From the NCBI RefSeq assembly GCF_003841465.1, contig NZ_REFZ01000012.1:48325-112324 (forward strand): 64,000 nucleotides of DNA. Direction: 5' to 3'. This document shows, one piece after another, positions 7,229 to 14,307 of the stretch. This DNA is from Natrarchaeobius oligotrophus. Lineage in GTDB: Archaea > Halobacteriota > Halobacteria > Halobacteriales > Natrialbaceae. Every line of letters begins with the position of its first letter. Within the stretch, counting starts at the first letter, position 1. A program made the translations under genes and the position numbers. A model generated the notes under the pieces. It saw nothing but the letters and a program-made list of their open reading frames with translations. It was not told the origin of the DNA and ran no database searches.

Positions 7229-8254
7229 TCAGCCCAGGTCCTCGTCGCGTTTGGACTCCCGGAGGATGAACGGTCCCATCGCTAACGTCCGTTTGGCGAC
7301 CGTCGCGATGCGGAGGATGTAGGTGATGAAGACGACGAACGGCGAGATGCCGACGACGAACCCGGCGCTGGTGATCCAGACCAGGTTGTCGACGCCGAGG
7401 GTCGAGCCGGGGAGCGCGCTCCCGTCGACGTACATGATCATGATCGCCATCACGGTCAACGCGGGCACGGAGATGTACAACAGCGCCCGCGAGAGGTTGA
7501 TCAGCTCCCACTGGAAGTACAGCGTCTTGAAGTGTTCGCGGGCCGGGCCGAACAGCTGTAACGTGTCGATCGTGTGGTCGATCTTCTCGCTTGCCTCCTC
7601 GGAAAGCGAGTCGCCGTGATCCGCCCGGATCTTGCGGGCGTCGTAGATCTTCCGCGAGTAGTTGAAGTTCAGCGCGTTCCAGATCACCTCGAACGTGCCG
7701 AACTGGGCGTCCTGAAGGTCGTCTTTGACGCTCCGTGCGTTTTCGGTGGCGTCGTCGACGTAGTCGGCGATCTTCTCGCGCAGCTCCTCGTCGCGTTCGT
7801 CTTCCATCTCGGCCTCGAGTTCCTTTGCACGTTCCTCGACGCCGTCGACGAGTTCGAAGAGGAAGGCCGCGGGTTCGGGCGGGCTCGCGTCCTCGGTGAT
7901 GGTACTCTCGACGTCCCGTCGGAACTCCATCGCGTCCTGCATCCGGTCTCGCTGCTGGCCGACCGCGCCGAGTTCCTGGGATAGCACCAGCTGGTTGATC
8001 GTGACGACGATCGAGGTGCCGGTGATGATCGCTCCGATGAACGCCGAAAAGAGGAACTCGATACCGTCCTGATTCTCGACGATCTCCCGAAGCGGCGTCA
8101 GTTCGAGAAAGCTCGTAGCCACGAGGATCGCGAAGACGGCGAACAGGATGGTAGCCGTGAACAGCCAGCGGTTTACCTGGAGCAACACCCACAACCGCGG
8201 TCCCTCGAGCCGCTCCTGGTCGTCCGATCCGTCGCTCGAGTCCGAGTCGCTCAT
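7229..8254 (-). CDS. Membrane protein of a three-gene paralogous array (copy 2)
   Basis: A 341-residue paralogue of copy 1, 68 bp upstream of it. Predicted helices lie at about 30-52, 66-92, 252-275 and 285-318. The shared blocks are near-identical: LVLSQELGAVGQQRDRMQDAMEFR after helix 2, then REHFKTLYFQWELINLSRA before helix 3, and a C-terminal RIATVAKRTLAMGPFILRES. The N-terminal 20 residues are an acidic Ser/Asp tail; the start at 8254 is preferred over the ATG at 8269, which adds only MCFPS. The high similarity to copy 1 in the membrane parts and divergence in the middle domain imply duplicated units with different specificities (inference). Confidence 0.75.
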   Translation of the reverse strand: MSDSDSSDGSDDQERLEGPRLWVLLQVNRWLFTATILFAVFAILVATSFLELTPLREIVENQDGIEFLFSAFIGAIITGTSIVVTINQLVLSQELGAVGQQRDRMQDAMEFRRDVESTITEDASPPEPAAFLFELVDGVEERAKELEAEMEDERDEELREKIADYVDDATENARSVKDDLQDAQFGTFEVIWNALNFNYSRKIYDARKIRADHGDSLSEEASEKIDHTIDTLQLFGPAREHFKTLYFQWELINLSRALLYISVPALTVMAIMIMYVDGSALPGSTLGVDNLVWITSAGFVVGISPFVVFITYILRIATVAKRTLAMGPFILRESKRDEDLG

Positions 8255-8363
8255 CGACGGGAAACACAACGACGCTCACGGGTAAAATACCACAGCCGGT
8301 GATCGACGGGTACGGGGGCGACGGTCGCGACGTGCAATCCGACGGGGAACACGAATCAGGGGT

Positions 8364-8456
8364 GGATACCGCGAGATCAGACGGAGAAACGGGAGATCCG
8401 ATGGGATACCGTGGAATCCGACGAGATACCACGAAGTTCGGCGGATACTGCGGCTC
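8364..8456 (+). repeat. Degenerate 20-bp tandem repeat
   Basis: GGATACCG-type cores start at 8364, 8404, 8424 and 8443, with a more diverged unit at 8384, giving an approximately 20-bp period. The array occupies half of the 228-bp spacer between paralogue copies 2 and 3. No gene is visible in the spacer. Confidence 0.5.
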
Positions 8457-8482
8457 CGGGCGACGCGAGTCCCGACCGGCGA

Positions 8483-9559
8483 TCAGTCGGATCCGGCCGG
8501 CGTCGGCGACTCGGATTCCTCGCCGTAGGTGACGTCGAACGGTCCCTCGTCGGGGTCCTTCTGAGGGAGCATCGGGCCGACGGATGCGGTCCGGCGCGTC
8601 ACGGTCGCGGTCCGGAGGATGTACGACGTGAGCAACGCGAGCGGCGAGACGACGACGGCGATGAGCGCGCTGACCACGAACGGCAGATAATCGGCGCTGA
8701 TCGCCGGCCCGCCCAGATCGGCGTACAGAAAGCCGACGAGCATCGCCGACAGGATCGCCGGCACGCCGCAGTAGATCGTCAGCTGCGAGAAGCGGGTGAG
8801 TTCGCGCTGGAGGTACGTCGTCTTGAAGTGCTCGCGGGCGACGCTGAACGACTCGAGCGCGTCGATCAGTCCGTCGAGGGCCTCGCGTGCCTCGTCGGAC
8901 AACTGGTCGCCGTACCGACCTCGAAGGTGTTTGGCGGCGTACAGCTGCCAGGCGTCGTCGTAGCCGATCGCCGCGGAGACGGCCCGGAACGTGCCGAACT
9001 TCGTGTGCTCGAGCGTCTCGTCGATCCGTTCAGTGCTGTTCGTGACGCCGTTCGTGTACCGTCTCACCCGCGTCGCGAGTTCGTCGTCGTGATCGCTCGT
9101 CGCGTCGGCGAGCGTCCTGGCGCGGTCGTCGATCGCTTCGACGAGCAACTCGAGCAATCGCGTGGGCGAGGCGGGGACCGCCGGCACGCCCGTCGTCTCG
9201 GTGACGTCCTCGCGAAAAGAGAGGACGCCCTCGAGCTGGTCCTGGGACTCGCCGGCCGCGGCGAACTCTCGAGAGAGGATGAGCTGGTTGATCGAGACGA
9301 CGAGCGTCACCAGCGAGAAGGTGCCGGCGATCATGCCGCCGGCCAGGCGGGTGATCGAGTCGTCGTTGACGAACGAGATGACGCCGAGCGCGTTCAGGAC
9401 GAGAAAGAGGAGAAACGTCACGACCGAGATGAGCGCGGCGACGAACAGTCGGTCGGCTTCCACGAGAAACCAGTCGCGAAATCGCGCCCACGAGGTCATC
9501 CGCTCACCGATGTCAGCGCCGTACGACTCGTACGCCTCGTCGGCGTCGGACGAACTCAT
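8483..9559 (-). CDS. Membrane protein of a three-gene paralogous array (copy 3, diverged)
   Basis: A 358-residue member of the same array. The pattern of two helices (about 38-62 and 72-97), a soluble domain of about 150 residues and two helices (about 265-288 and 297-328) is kept. The hallmark blocks persist in weaker form: REFAAAGESQDQLEGVLSFRE after helix 2 and AREHFKTTYLQRELTRFSQ before helix 3. The central domain includes RARTLADATSDHDDELATRVRRY, comparable to the equivalent region of copies 1 and 2. Start 9559 (MSSSDADEAYES) gives the usual acidic N-terminus. Its greater divergence and the repeat-filled spacer suggest an older duplication. Confidence 0.72.
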   Translation of the reverse strand: MSSSDADEAYESYGADIGERMTSWARFRDWFLVEADRLFVAALISVVTFLLFLVLNALGVISFVNDDSITRLAGGMIAGTFSLVTLVVSINQLILSREFAAAGESQDQLEGVLSFREDVTETTGVPAVPASPTRLLELLVEAIDDRARTLADATSDHDDELATRVRRYTNGVTNSTERIDETLEHTKFGTFRAVSAAIGYDDAWQLYAAKHLRGRYGDQLSDEAREALDGLIDALESFSVAREHFKTTYLQRELTRFSQLTIYCGVPAILSAMLVGFLYADLGGPAISADYLPFVVSALIAVVVSPLALLTSYILRTATVTRRTASVGPMLPQKDPDEGPFDVTYGEESESPTPAGSD

Positions 9560-9731
9560 ACCCCCGGCTTCACCGTCGGCGACGATAAGATTCCGCGTTG
9601 CACATCCCGAGATTCGGTCGGTCACGTCGCCCCCGCCGGCTCGAGTGCAGGGTCCAGACTCAAATGGCCCGGAGCCGTTCGACCCGTATGATCGAGTACG
9701 GCGAACGCTCCGTGGACCGACGGTCGCGGCG

Positions 9732-10250
9732 ATGACCCGAGGAGGTTTCGATCCGACTCGCTGCGATCGACCGGACCGTCGCCGCGTGCTCGCCGGCGTC
9801 GGAACGGTTGCCGCCGTCGCGCTCGCCGGGTGCAACGCCGTCGGCGGGGACGACTCGCCGACCTACGAGAGCGGCGAGGTCGGTCCGATCGACGGCGACG
9901 ACCGCACCCCCGAAGAGACCGCCGCGGCGGCGGCGCTCGCAGAAACCGAGCTCAACGAGAGCGTCACGCCGCTGGATTCGCTGGCGATCGACGACCACGG
10001 GTTCGTCCTCGAGCAGGACTTCAGGGGCCCGACGGTCCAGGGGACGGTCGAGAACGCGGGCGACGACCGGGTTCAACTCGTCGAGGTCCGCGTTCGAACG
10101 TACGACGAAACCGGCGACCAACTCGGACGCTACCTCGACACGACGGGCGACCTCGACGGCGGCGCGTCCTGGGCGTTCGAGGTGATCCTCCTCGAGTCGA
10201 TCGACGACCTCGAGGGGTACGACGTGACGGTGCTCGGGACCCCGACGTGA
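9732..10250 (+). CDS. Tat lipoprotein with FxLYD-like domain
   Basis: A 172-residue secreted lipoprotein. RRRVLAGVGTVAAVALAGC is a Tat signal ending in a lipobox, so the mature protein would be anchored by a lipidated Cys about residue 34. An Asp/Glu/Thr linker follows, and then a small beta-sandwich: GTVENAGDDRVQLVEVRVRTYDETGDQLGRYL matches the FxLYD/DUF3426 pattern (hv.G.v.N.......v.v....D..G...). Such domains are common in haloarchaeal lipoproteins of unknown role. A short upstream frame (9688-9735, 15 residues) ends in ATGA overlapping this start. A CTCAAATGG element lies about 27 bp before that upstream ATG. Confidence 0.78.
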   Translation: MTRGGFDPTRCDRPDRRRVLAGVGTVAAVALAGCNAVGGDDSPTYESGEVGPIDGDDRTPEETAAAAALAETELNESVTPLDSLAIDDHGFVLEQDFRGPTVQGTVENAGDDRVQLVEVRVRTYDETGDQLGRYLDTTGDLDGGASWAFEVILLESIDDLEGYDVTVLGTPT

Positions 10251-10402
10251 ACGCAGACCGTATCAGAGCACGCCGGCTTTCGACGTCGGTTTTGGACGTA
10301 CTGACCGACGTTCGGACTGCACCGCTCCCGGCCCGGCGGCTACAGGGACGGATCGAAGCTGCGACGCCCACCGTCTCCAGTCGATCCACGCCTTCCCGAG
10401 AA

Positions 10403-10867
10403 TCAACCGGCGAGGTAGTCGTTCAGCGTGGCGAATTCGTCGGGCGTGAGGACGACGTGAGTCGAAACGCCGTCGACAGCCTCGAAGTCGTCGTCGAGCG
10501 TCAAAATCGTGCCGACGCCCTCGCTGAGCGCGACCCGAGCGTAGTAGCCGTCCCACCCGTCGATGTTCAGGGCTCCGGAGAGCGAGAATCCCGATCGAAC
10601 GACGGGCTCGGGGAGTTCGTCGTACCAGTGGATCCGTTTGGCATCCATCAGGTTCTCCATGAGTTCGGACGCCCGCTCGTTCGAAAATCCGTAGTAGGAC
10701 GTCAGCACGTGGTGAGCGCCGACGAGCGCAGAGTAAGGGATCACGCCGTCGATATCGCCCGTGATCGCATCTCGAAGAGACGAGAGCGCGGGCTCGCTTA
10801 CGGGAGTCCCCGCGTGAGCGAGAGCGACGACGCCGACGTCGAAAAGATACGGTCCGTCACTCGTCAT
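10403..10867 (-). CDS. PIN-domain protein, VapC-type toxin
   Basis: A 154-residue PIN-fold ribonuclease candidate. The conserved acidic residues are D10 in YLFDVGVVALA, D106 in WDGYYARVAL and D125-D127 in ILTLDDDF, the usual Mg2+-binding set. Its start codon lies inside the end of the preceding AbrB-type gene (11-bp overlap), which makes it the toxin half of a VapBC-like module that would cleave RNA when the antitoxin is lost. It has no signal or membrane segment. The PIN assignment is firm from motifs; the RNA target is unknown. Confidence 0.85.
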   Translation of the reverse strand: MTSDGPYLFDVGVVALAHAGTPVSEPALSSLRDAITGDIDGVIPYSALVGAHHVLTSYYGFSNERASELMENLMDAKRIHWYDELPEPVVRSGFSLSGALNIDGWDGYYARVALSEGVGTILTLDDDFEAVDGVSTHVVLTPDEFATLNDYLAG

Positions 10868-11135
10868 CTGCGCGTCGAGCCCGTCTTCGGATGGTCTCGG
10901 CGTGATCTCGAGCGTACGCGTCGAGGTCGTCTTCCCGCCGGCTCGTCGGATCGGGACTCGCTCGTTCGACGAGCGACTCCATTCGCTCGATGATGCGCTC
11001 AGGATCCGTCTCGGGCTCGACGACGGCCTTGCCGTCTTTTTCGCGAACGTCTACCTCCGTGCCGACGTCCAGGCCGAGTTGCTCGCGTACTTCTTTCGGG
11101 AGAACGATCCTCCCCTTGGAATCCACGGTCGGCAT
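10857..11135 (-). CDS. AbrB/SpoVT-type antitoxin
   Basis: A 92-residue protein. The first 45 residues, MPTVDSKGRIVLPKEVREQL and then DVGTEVDVREKDG, are a standard swapped-hairpin AbrB DNA-binding domain. Residues 50-92 are charged and helical and should neutralise the PIN toxin. It is the first gene of the pair, and its stop overlaps the toxin start by 11 bp, indicating translational coupling. Such antitoxins usually repress their own promoter. Start 11135 is the canonical MPxVDSKGR start of the family. Confidence 0.88.
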   Translation of the reverse strand: MPTVDSKGRIVLPKEVREQLGLDVGTEVDVREKDGKAVVEPETDPERIIERMESLVERASPDPTSRREDDLDAYARDHAETIRRRARRADDE

Positions 11136-11233
11136 ATTCCCACGTTCGGTGGGAATTCGGATAGTCGTTTCGGTGCCGAGCGACGAAAGCGTTCGGGCCG
11201 GCACAGCGGATACGCCGGTCGCCGCGACGATCG

Positions 11234-11809
11234 TTATCGGTGTGCGTCCTCGAGAAACGCCCGAACCCGGTCGTTCAGGCGCTCGAGTTCCTCGACCGCA
11301 GCGGGCGGATACGACTCGGACGGGGACTCGAGCGCCGGCTGATCGTCGGGGTCCGGCCAGCCGACGACGATCGTTCCGACCATCCCCACCGCTTCGTGGC
11401 GCGTACAGACGTAGTCGTAGACTCCCTCGTCGTCGAACGTTCGGTCGAAGGAATCGCCGTCGTCCAGCACGTCGCTCGCCCACGGTTCGGCGGCGTCGGG
11501 GATCCGTCGCTGGTCGCCGTGAGTCGCCGGATGGTACGCGGTCGTATCGTGGCGTCCGTCGCCGCCGACCCACTCGATCGTTCCGCCGTCGACGAGGTGG
11601 ACCGCCGATGGGTCGACCCGCTCGCCGTTCGGCGCAGTCGTCAGTTCGATCTCGACGAACGGCTCCGGATCGCCAAGTTGCGGATCGTCCGCGCCCGGCG
11701 ACTCCTCGAGACAGCCGGCGAATCCCGACGCGAGCAGCGTGCTTCCGGCGGCGAACAGCGTGCTCCCGGCCGAAAGCAGTTCCCGACGCGAGCGCCGTCG
11801 CCTGCCCAT
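11234..11809 (-). CDS. Halocyanin-like type 1 copper lipoprotein
   Basis: A 191-residue secreted cupredoxin. The N-terminus is very basic (RRRRSRRELL), a Tat-like signal, and ends in a lipobox AGC (Cys33). The plastocyanin-type copper site is complete: H87 in DGRHDTTAYH, then C135, H138 and M143 in YVCTRHEAVGMVG. The chain continues about 45 residues beyond the cupredoxin core into an acidic, Pro-rich and helical tail. Halocyanins carry electrons at the outer face of the membrane. No terminal oxidase or denitrification gene is adjacent, so the redox partner is unknown. An upstream in-frame ATG (MTRGTS) seven codons earlier is possible. Confidence 0.85.
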   Translation of the reverse strand: MGRRRRSRRELLSAGSTLFAAGSTLLASGFAGCLEESPGADDPQLGDPEPFVEIELTTAPNGERVDPSAVHLVDGGTIEWVGGDGRHDTTAYHPATHGDQRRIPDAAEPWASDVLDDGDSFDRTFDDEGVYDYVCTRHEAVGMVGTIVVGWPDPDDQPALESPSESYPPAAVEELERLNDRVRAFLEDAHR

Positions 11810-11927
11810 ACTCGTTCCTCGAGTCATCGGAAGTAAAAACGCGCGACTCGAGGCAGGGAGAGAGAACGATCGACTCGGGCCGCCGGGAGAACGCCCAACC
11901 GATCCCGACGTCGAGATGGAGGAGTGA

Positions 11928-12569
11928 GTGCCGCCGTCGGGACGGGCGGTTGCAGCGCGAGCGCTTTTGCCGGATCGGGCCGTTTCCCCACCCACGTTGG
12001 TCGACGTCGAACTCCCCTTCGAAGATCCCGACCGCGAACTCAACGTCAGAGACGAGTACAGCGCGACGATCAACGTCTTCTTGCACTTTACGGTTCTCGG
12101 ACTGATCACGCTGGTGACGGGACGACCGTTTCTGTTTCCGAGTCTCGGGCCCTCGGCGTACCTGATGGCGACCGGCGAACAGCCGCGAGCCGAGGGCGGC
12201 TACCACGTCATCGGCGGTCACGCCATCGCCGTCGTCGCCGGGCTGATCGCCTACGCGCTGCTTGGAAACGAGGTCAGCGCGTACGTCGTCTTCGATCAAC
12301 CCGACCCCGCGCTCTCGTGGGACCTCATCTACCTGTCCGCGAGCGCGACGCTCGCGATGATGTTGACGACCACGACCATGTTACTGACGAAGACGAACCA
12401 CGCGGCGGCGTGCGCGACGACGCTGATCGTCGCGTTGGGACTGATGGGCGGCCTCGAGGACGGGCTCATCATCGTGGCGGCGGTCGCCATCCTCTGGTAC
12501 CTCCACGACCGCGTCATCTCGACGCTCGCGGAACGGTTCGGATTCAAACCGAGAGACGCTCGAGAGTGA
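11928..12569 (+). CDS. HPP family integral membrane protein
   Basis: A 213-residue membrane protein with about four helices after residue 45. The PFLFPSLGPSAYLMATGE segment and the GGHAIAVVAGLIAYALLG segment match the HPP family (some members are nitrite transporters), although the name-giving His-Pro-Pro is degenerate here. The GTG at 11928 has a GGAGGAG ribosome binding site 4-5 bp upstream. The conserved part begins at VDVELPFEDPDRELN, directly after an in-frame TTG at 11997, which is a credible alternative start. The C-terminal helix ends in a basic-acidic cytoplasmic tail. Transport specificity is unknown. Confidence 0.75.
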   Translation: MPPSGRAVAARALLPDRAVSPPTLVDVELPFEDPDRELNVRDEYSATINVFLHFTVLGLITLVTGRPFLFPSLGPSAYLMATGEQPRAEGGYHVIGGHAIAVVAGLIAYALLGNEVSAYVVFDQPDPALSWDLIYLSASATLAMMLTTTTMLLTKTNHAAACATTLIVALGLMGGLEDGLIIVAAVAILWYLHDRVISTLAERFGFKPRDARE

Positions 12570-12608
12570 CGGTCGAAAATGAAAACGGAACTGAGCCGAT
12601 ACGCGGCG

Positions 12609-13439
12609 CTACTGATTCTCCTCTTCCTGTAGCTCCGCGAGTTCCGCTTCGACCTCCTCGTCGTCGACGTCCGCCTCGAGGTCCTCGAGTTCGGAGTCGT
12701 CGACGTCCGCCGCCTCGACGTCGGAGTCGGGTTCGGACTCCCCGCCGCCGACGTCTGATTTCAGCGTCTCGAGTTCGGCCTCGACGCCGCTGCCGGTCGA
12801 CAGCTCCTCGAGTTCGCGGTCGATCGAATCCTTGTCCGAGAGGACGTCGTCGAACGCGCCGCTCTCGTGGAGTTCGTCCAGGGCGGCGGCGCGGGCTTCC
12901 ATGTCCTCGGTCTGTTCTTCGGCCCGTTCGATCGCGCGACCCACGTCCTCGAACTCCTCGCCCGTCGCCGTCATCGCCTCCGACACCGTCGAACTCGCCT
13001 CGGCGGCCTCGTAGCGGGCTTTCATCGTCTCCTTTTTCGTCCGGAACTCCTCGATGCGCGTCTGGAGTTCGTCTTTCTGCTCGATCAGACTGTCCTGCTG
13101 GCTCTGGAGGTCCGAAATCTGGCGCTCGAGGTCCTCGATCTGGTTCATCTTCGTCTTCTTCTTCTCGAGGGCGCGCCGCGCCAGGTCCTCTCGGTCCTGC
13201 TGGACCGCCGTTCGGGCCTGCTCGTTGTGCTTCTCGACGTTTTCCTCGAGCCGGCGCTTTTGCATCTCGAGGCGCTTTTTCTGGGTGGTGAGATCGGCGA
13301 TACCGCGTTTGACCTCCTGAAGCTGGTCGCGCATCTGCTCGTAGGAGTAATCGAGCGTCTGGGTCGGGTCCTCGGCTCGGTTGAGCAGCGAGTTGATCTT
13401 CGACCGGATGACGTAGGAGGTCCGAGAGAGGATGCCCAT
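12609..13439 (-). CDS. pspA: PspA/IM30 (ESCRT-III-like) family protein
   Basis: A 276-residue coiled-coil protein. The amphipathic N-terminus MGILSRTSYVIRSKINSLLN and the following EDPTQTLDYSYEQMRDQL are hallmarks of PspA/Vipp1. Residues 45-190 are an almost unbroken heptad coiled coil (KKRLEMQKRRLEENVEKHNE and onward). The last 60 residues are an acidic low-complexity tail characteristic of halophile homologues. The protein polymerises on the inner membrane surface and maintains membrane integrity under stress. No pspF/pspBC homologue is nearby, as expected in archaea. Confidence 0.9.
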   Translation of the reverse strand: MGILSRTSYVIRSKINSLLNRAEDPTQTLDYSYEQMRDQLQEVKRGIADLTTQKKRLEMQKRRLEENVEKHNEQARTAVQQDREDLARRALEKKKTKMNQIEDLERQISDLQSQQDSLIEQKDELQTRIEEFRTKKETMKARYEAAEASSTVSEAMTATGEEFEDVGRAIERAEEQTEDMEARAAALDELHESGAFDDVLSDKDSIDRELEELSTGSGVEAELETLKSDVGGGESEPDSDVEAADVDDSELEDLEADVDDEEVEAELAELQEEENQ

Positions 13440-13460
13440 ACTCGTACGTATCGCTCGTCA

Positions 13461-13470
13461 CCCTTAAAAA
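13461..13470 (-). promoter_or_regulatory. TATA box of pspA
   Basis: On the minus strand this reads TTTTTAAGGG and is centred about 27 bp before the ATG at 13439, implying a leaderless mRNA. Confidence 0.65.
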
Positions 13471-13613
13471 CATCACATCAACGACAGTCGGCGACGAACG
13501 CACGGTCGGTGAGCGAGCGCGACGAGTGAGGACGGATCGGGCGGCCCGCCACGGCGTCGCCGGGGTCGAACGCGACCCGTGGCTTCAATACCGGGCGGGC
13601 GATACCCCCGAGC

Positions 13614-14222
13614 ATGAGCGACGTGGTGATCCCCGGCGGACGCGACGTTCGCGGAACGCTCGAGCAGCCGGCGGGCGAGCCGTCGGCGATCGTCGTCGCC
13701 TGTCCGCCCCATCCCCGGTACGGCGGTTCGCGAAGCGACAGGCGGCTCGTCGCGATCTCGAGTGCGCTCGCGGAGGCGGGAATCGACTGCCTGCGATTCG
13801 ACTACGGGACGTGGGACGAAGGCTACGGCGAGCGCGAGGACGTGCGAAACGCCGTCCGGTGGGCACGCGAACGCTACGCTCGGGTCGGCCTGTTCGGCTA
13901 CAGCTTCGGCGCGACGCAGGCGCTGCTCGCGAGCGCGGACGTGGCGGTCGACGCCGTCGCCGTCCTCGCGCCGTCGGCGCGAATCGACGCGAACGCGGAT
14001 CTCGACGCCGTCGACGCCCTCGGCGCGCTCGAGTCGCCGGCCAGAGTGCTCTACGGCGAGCGAGACGAGACGGTGGAGTGGGGTCCGGTCGTCGAGCGCG
14101 CAGACGAGCGGGGTCCCGACGTGACGACCGTGGCCCTGTCGGCGGACCACTTCTTCGTCGGACAGGACGACGCGATCGCCGAGTCGGTCCGCGAGTTCTT
14201 CGAACGCACGCTGCTCGAGTAG
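13614..14222 (+). CDS. Alpha/beta hydrolase (dienelactone-hydrolase-like)
   Basis: A 202-residue cytosolic hydrolase. The nucleophile elbow is GYSFGA (Ser97), the acid is probably D151 in LYGERDETV, and the base is H179 in ALSADHFF. The CPPHPRYGGSRSDRR segment at residues 30-43 is the typical HP.yGGs oxyanion region of short alpha/beta hydrolases that act on esters or lactones. The length and lack of a cap domain fit that group. The gene starts at ATG 13614 and stands between pspA (divergent) and herA (convergent). The physiological substrate cannot be told. Confidence 0.82.
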   Translation: MSDVVIPGGRDVRGTLEQPAGEPSAIVVACPPHPRYGGSRSDRRLVAISSALAEAGIDCLRFDYGTWDEGYGEREDVRNAVRWARERYARVGLFGYSFGATQALLASADVAVDAVAVLAPSARIDANADLDAVDALGALESPARVLYGERDETVEWGPVVERADERGPDVTTVALSADHFFVGQDDAIAESVREFFERTLLE

Positions 14223-14307
14223 CGACCGACGATCGAGTCGACGGAACGGGGATCGCGGTCGGTTTCGACGTGACTGTGCGAGCGTCGAACCGTTGGAAAA
14301 GACGGGA

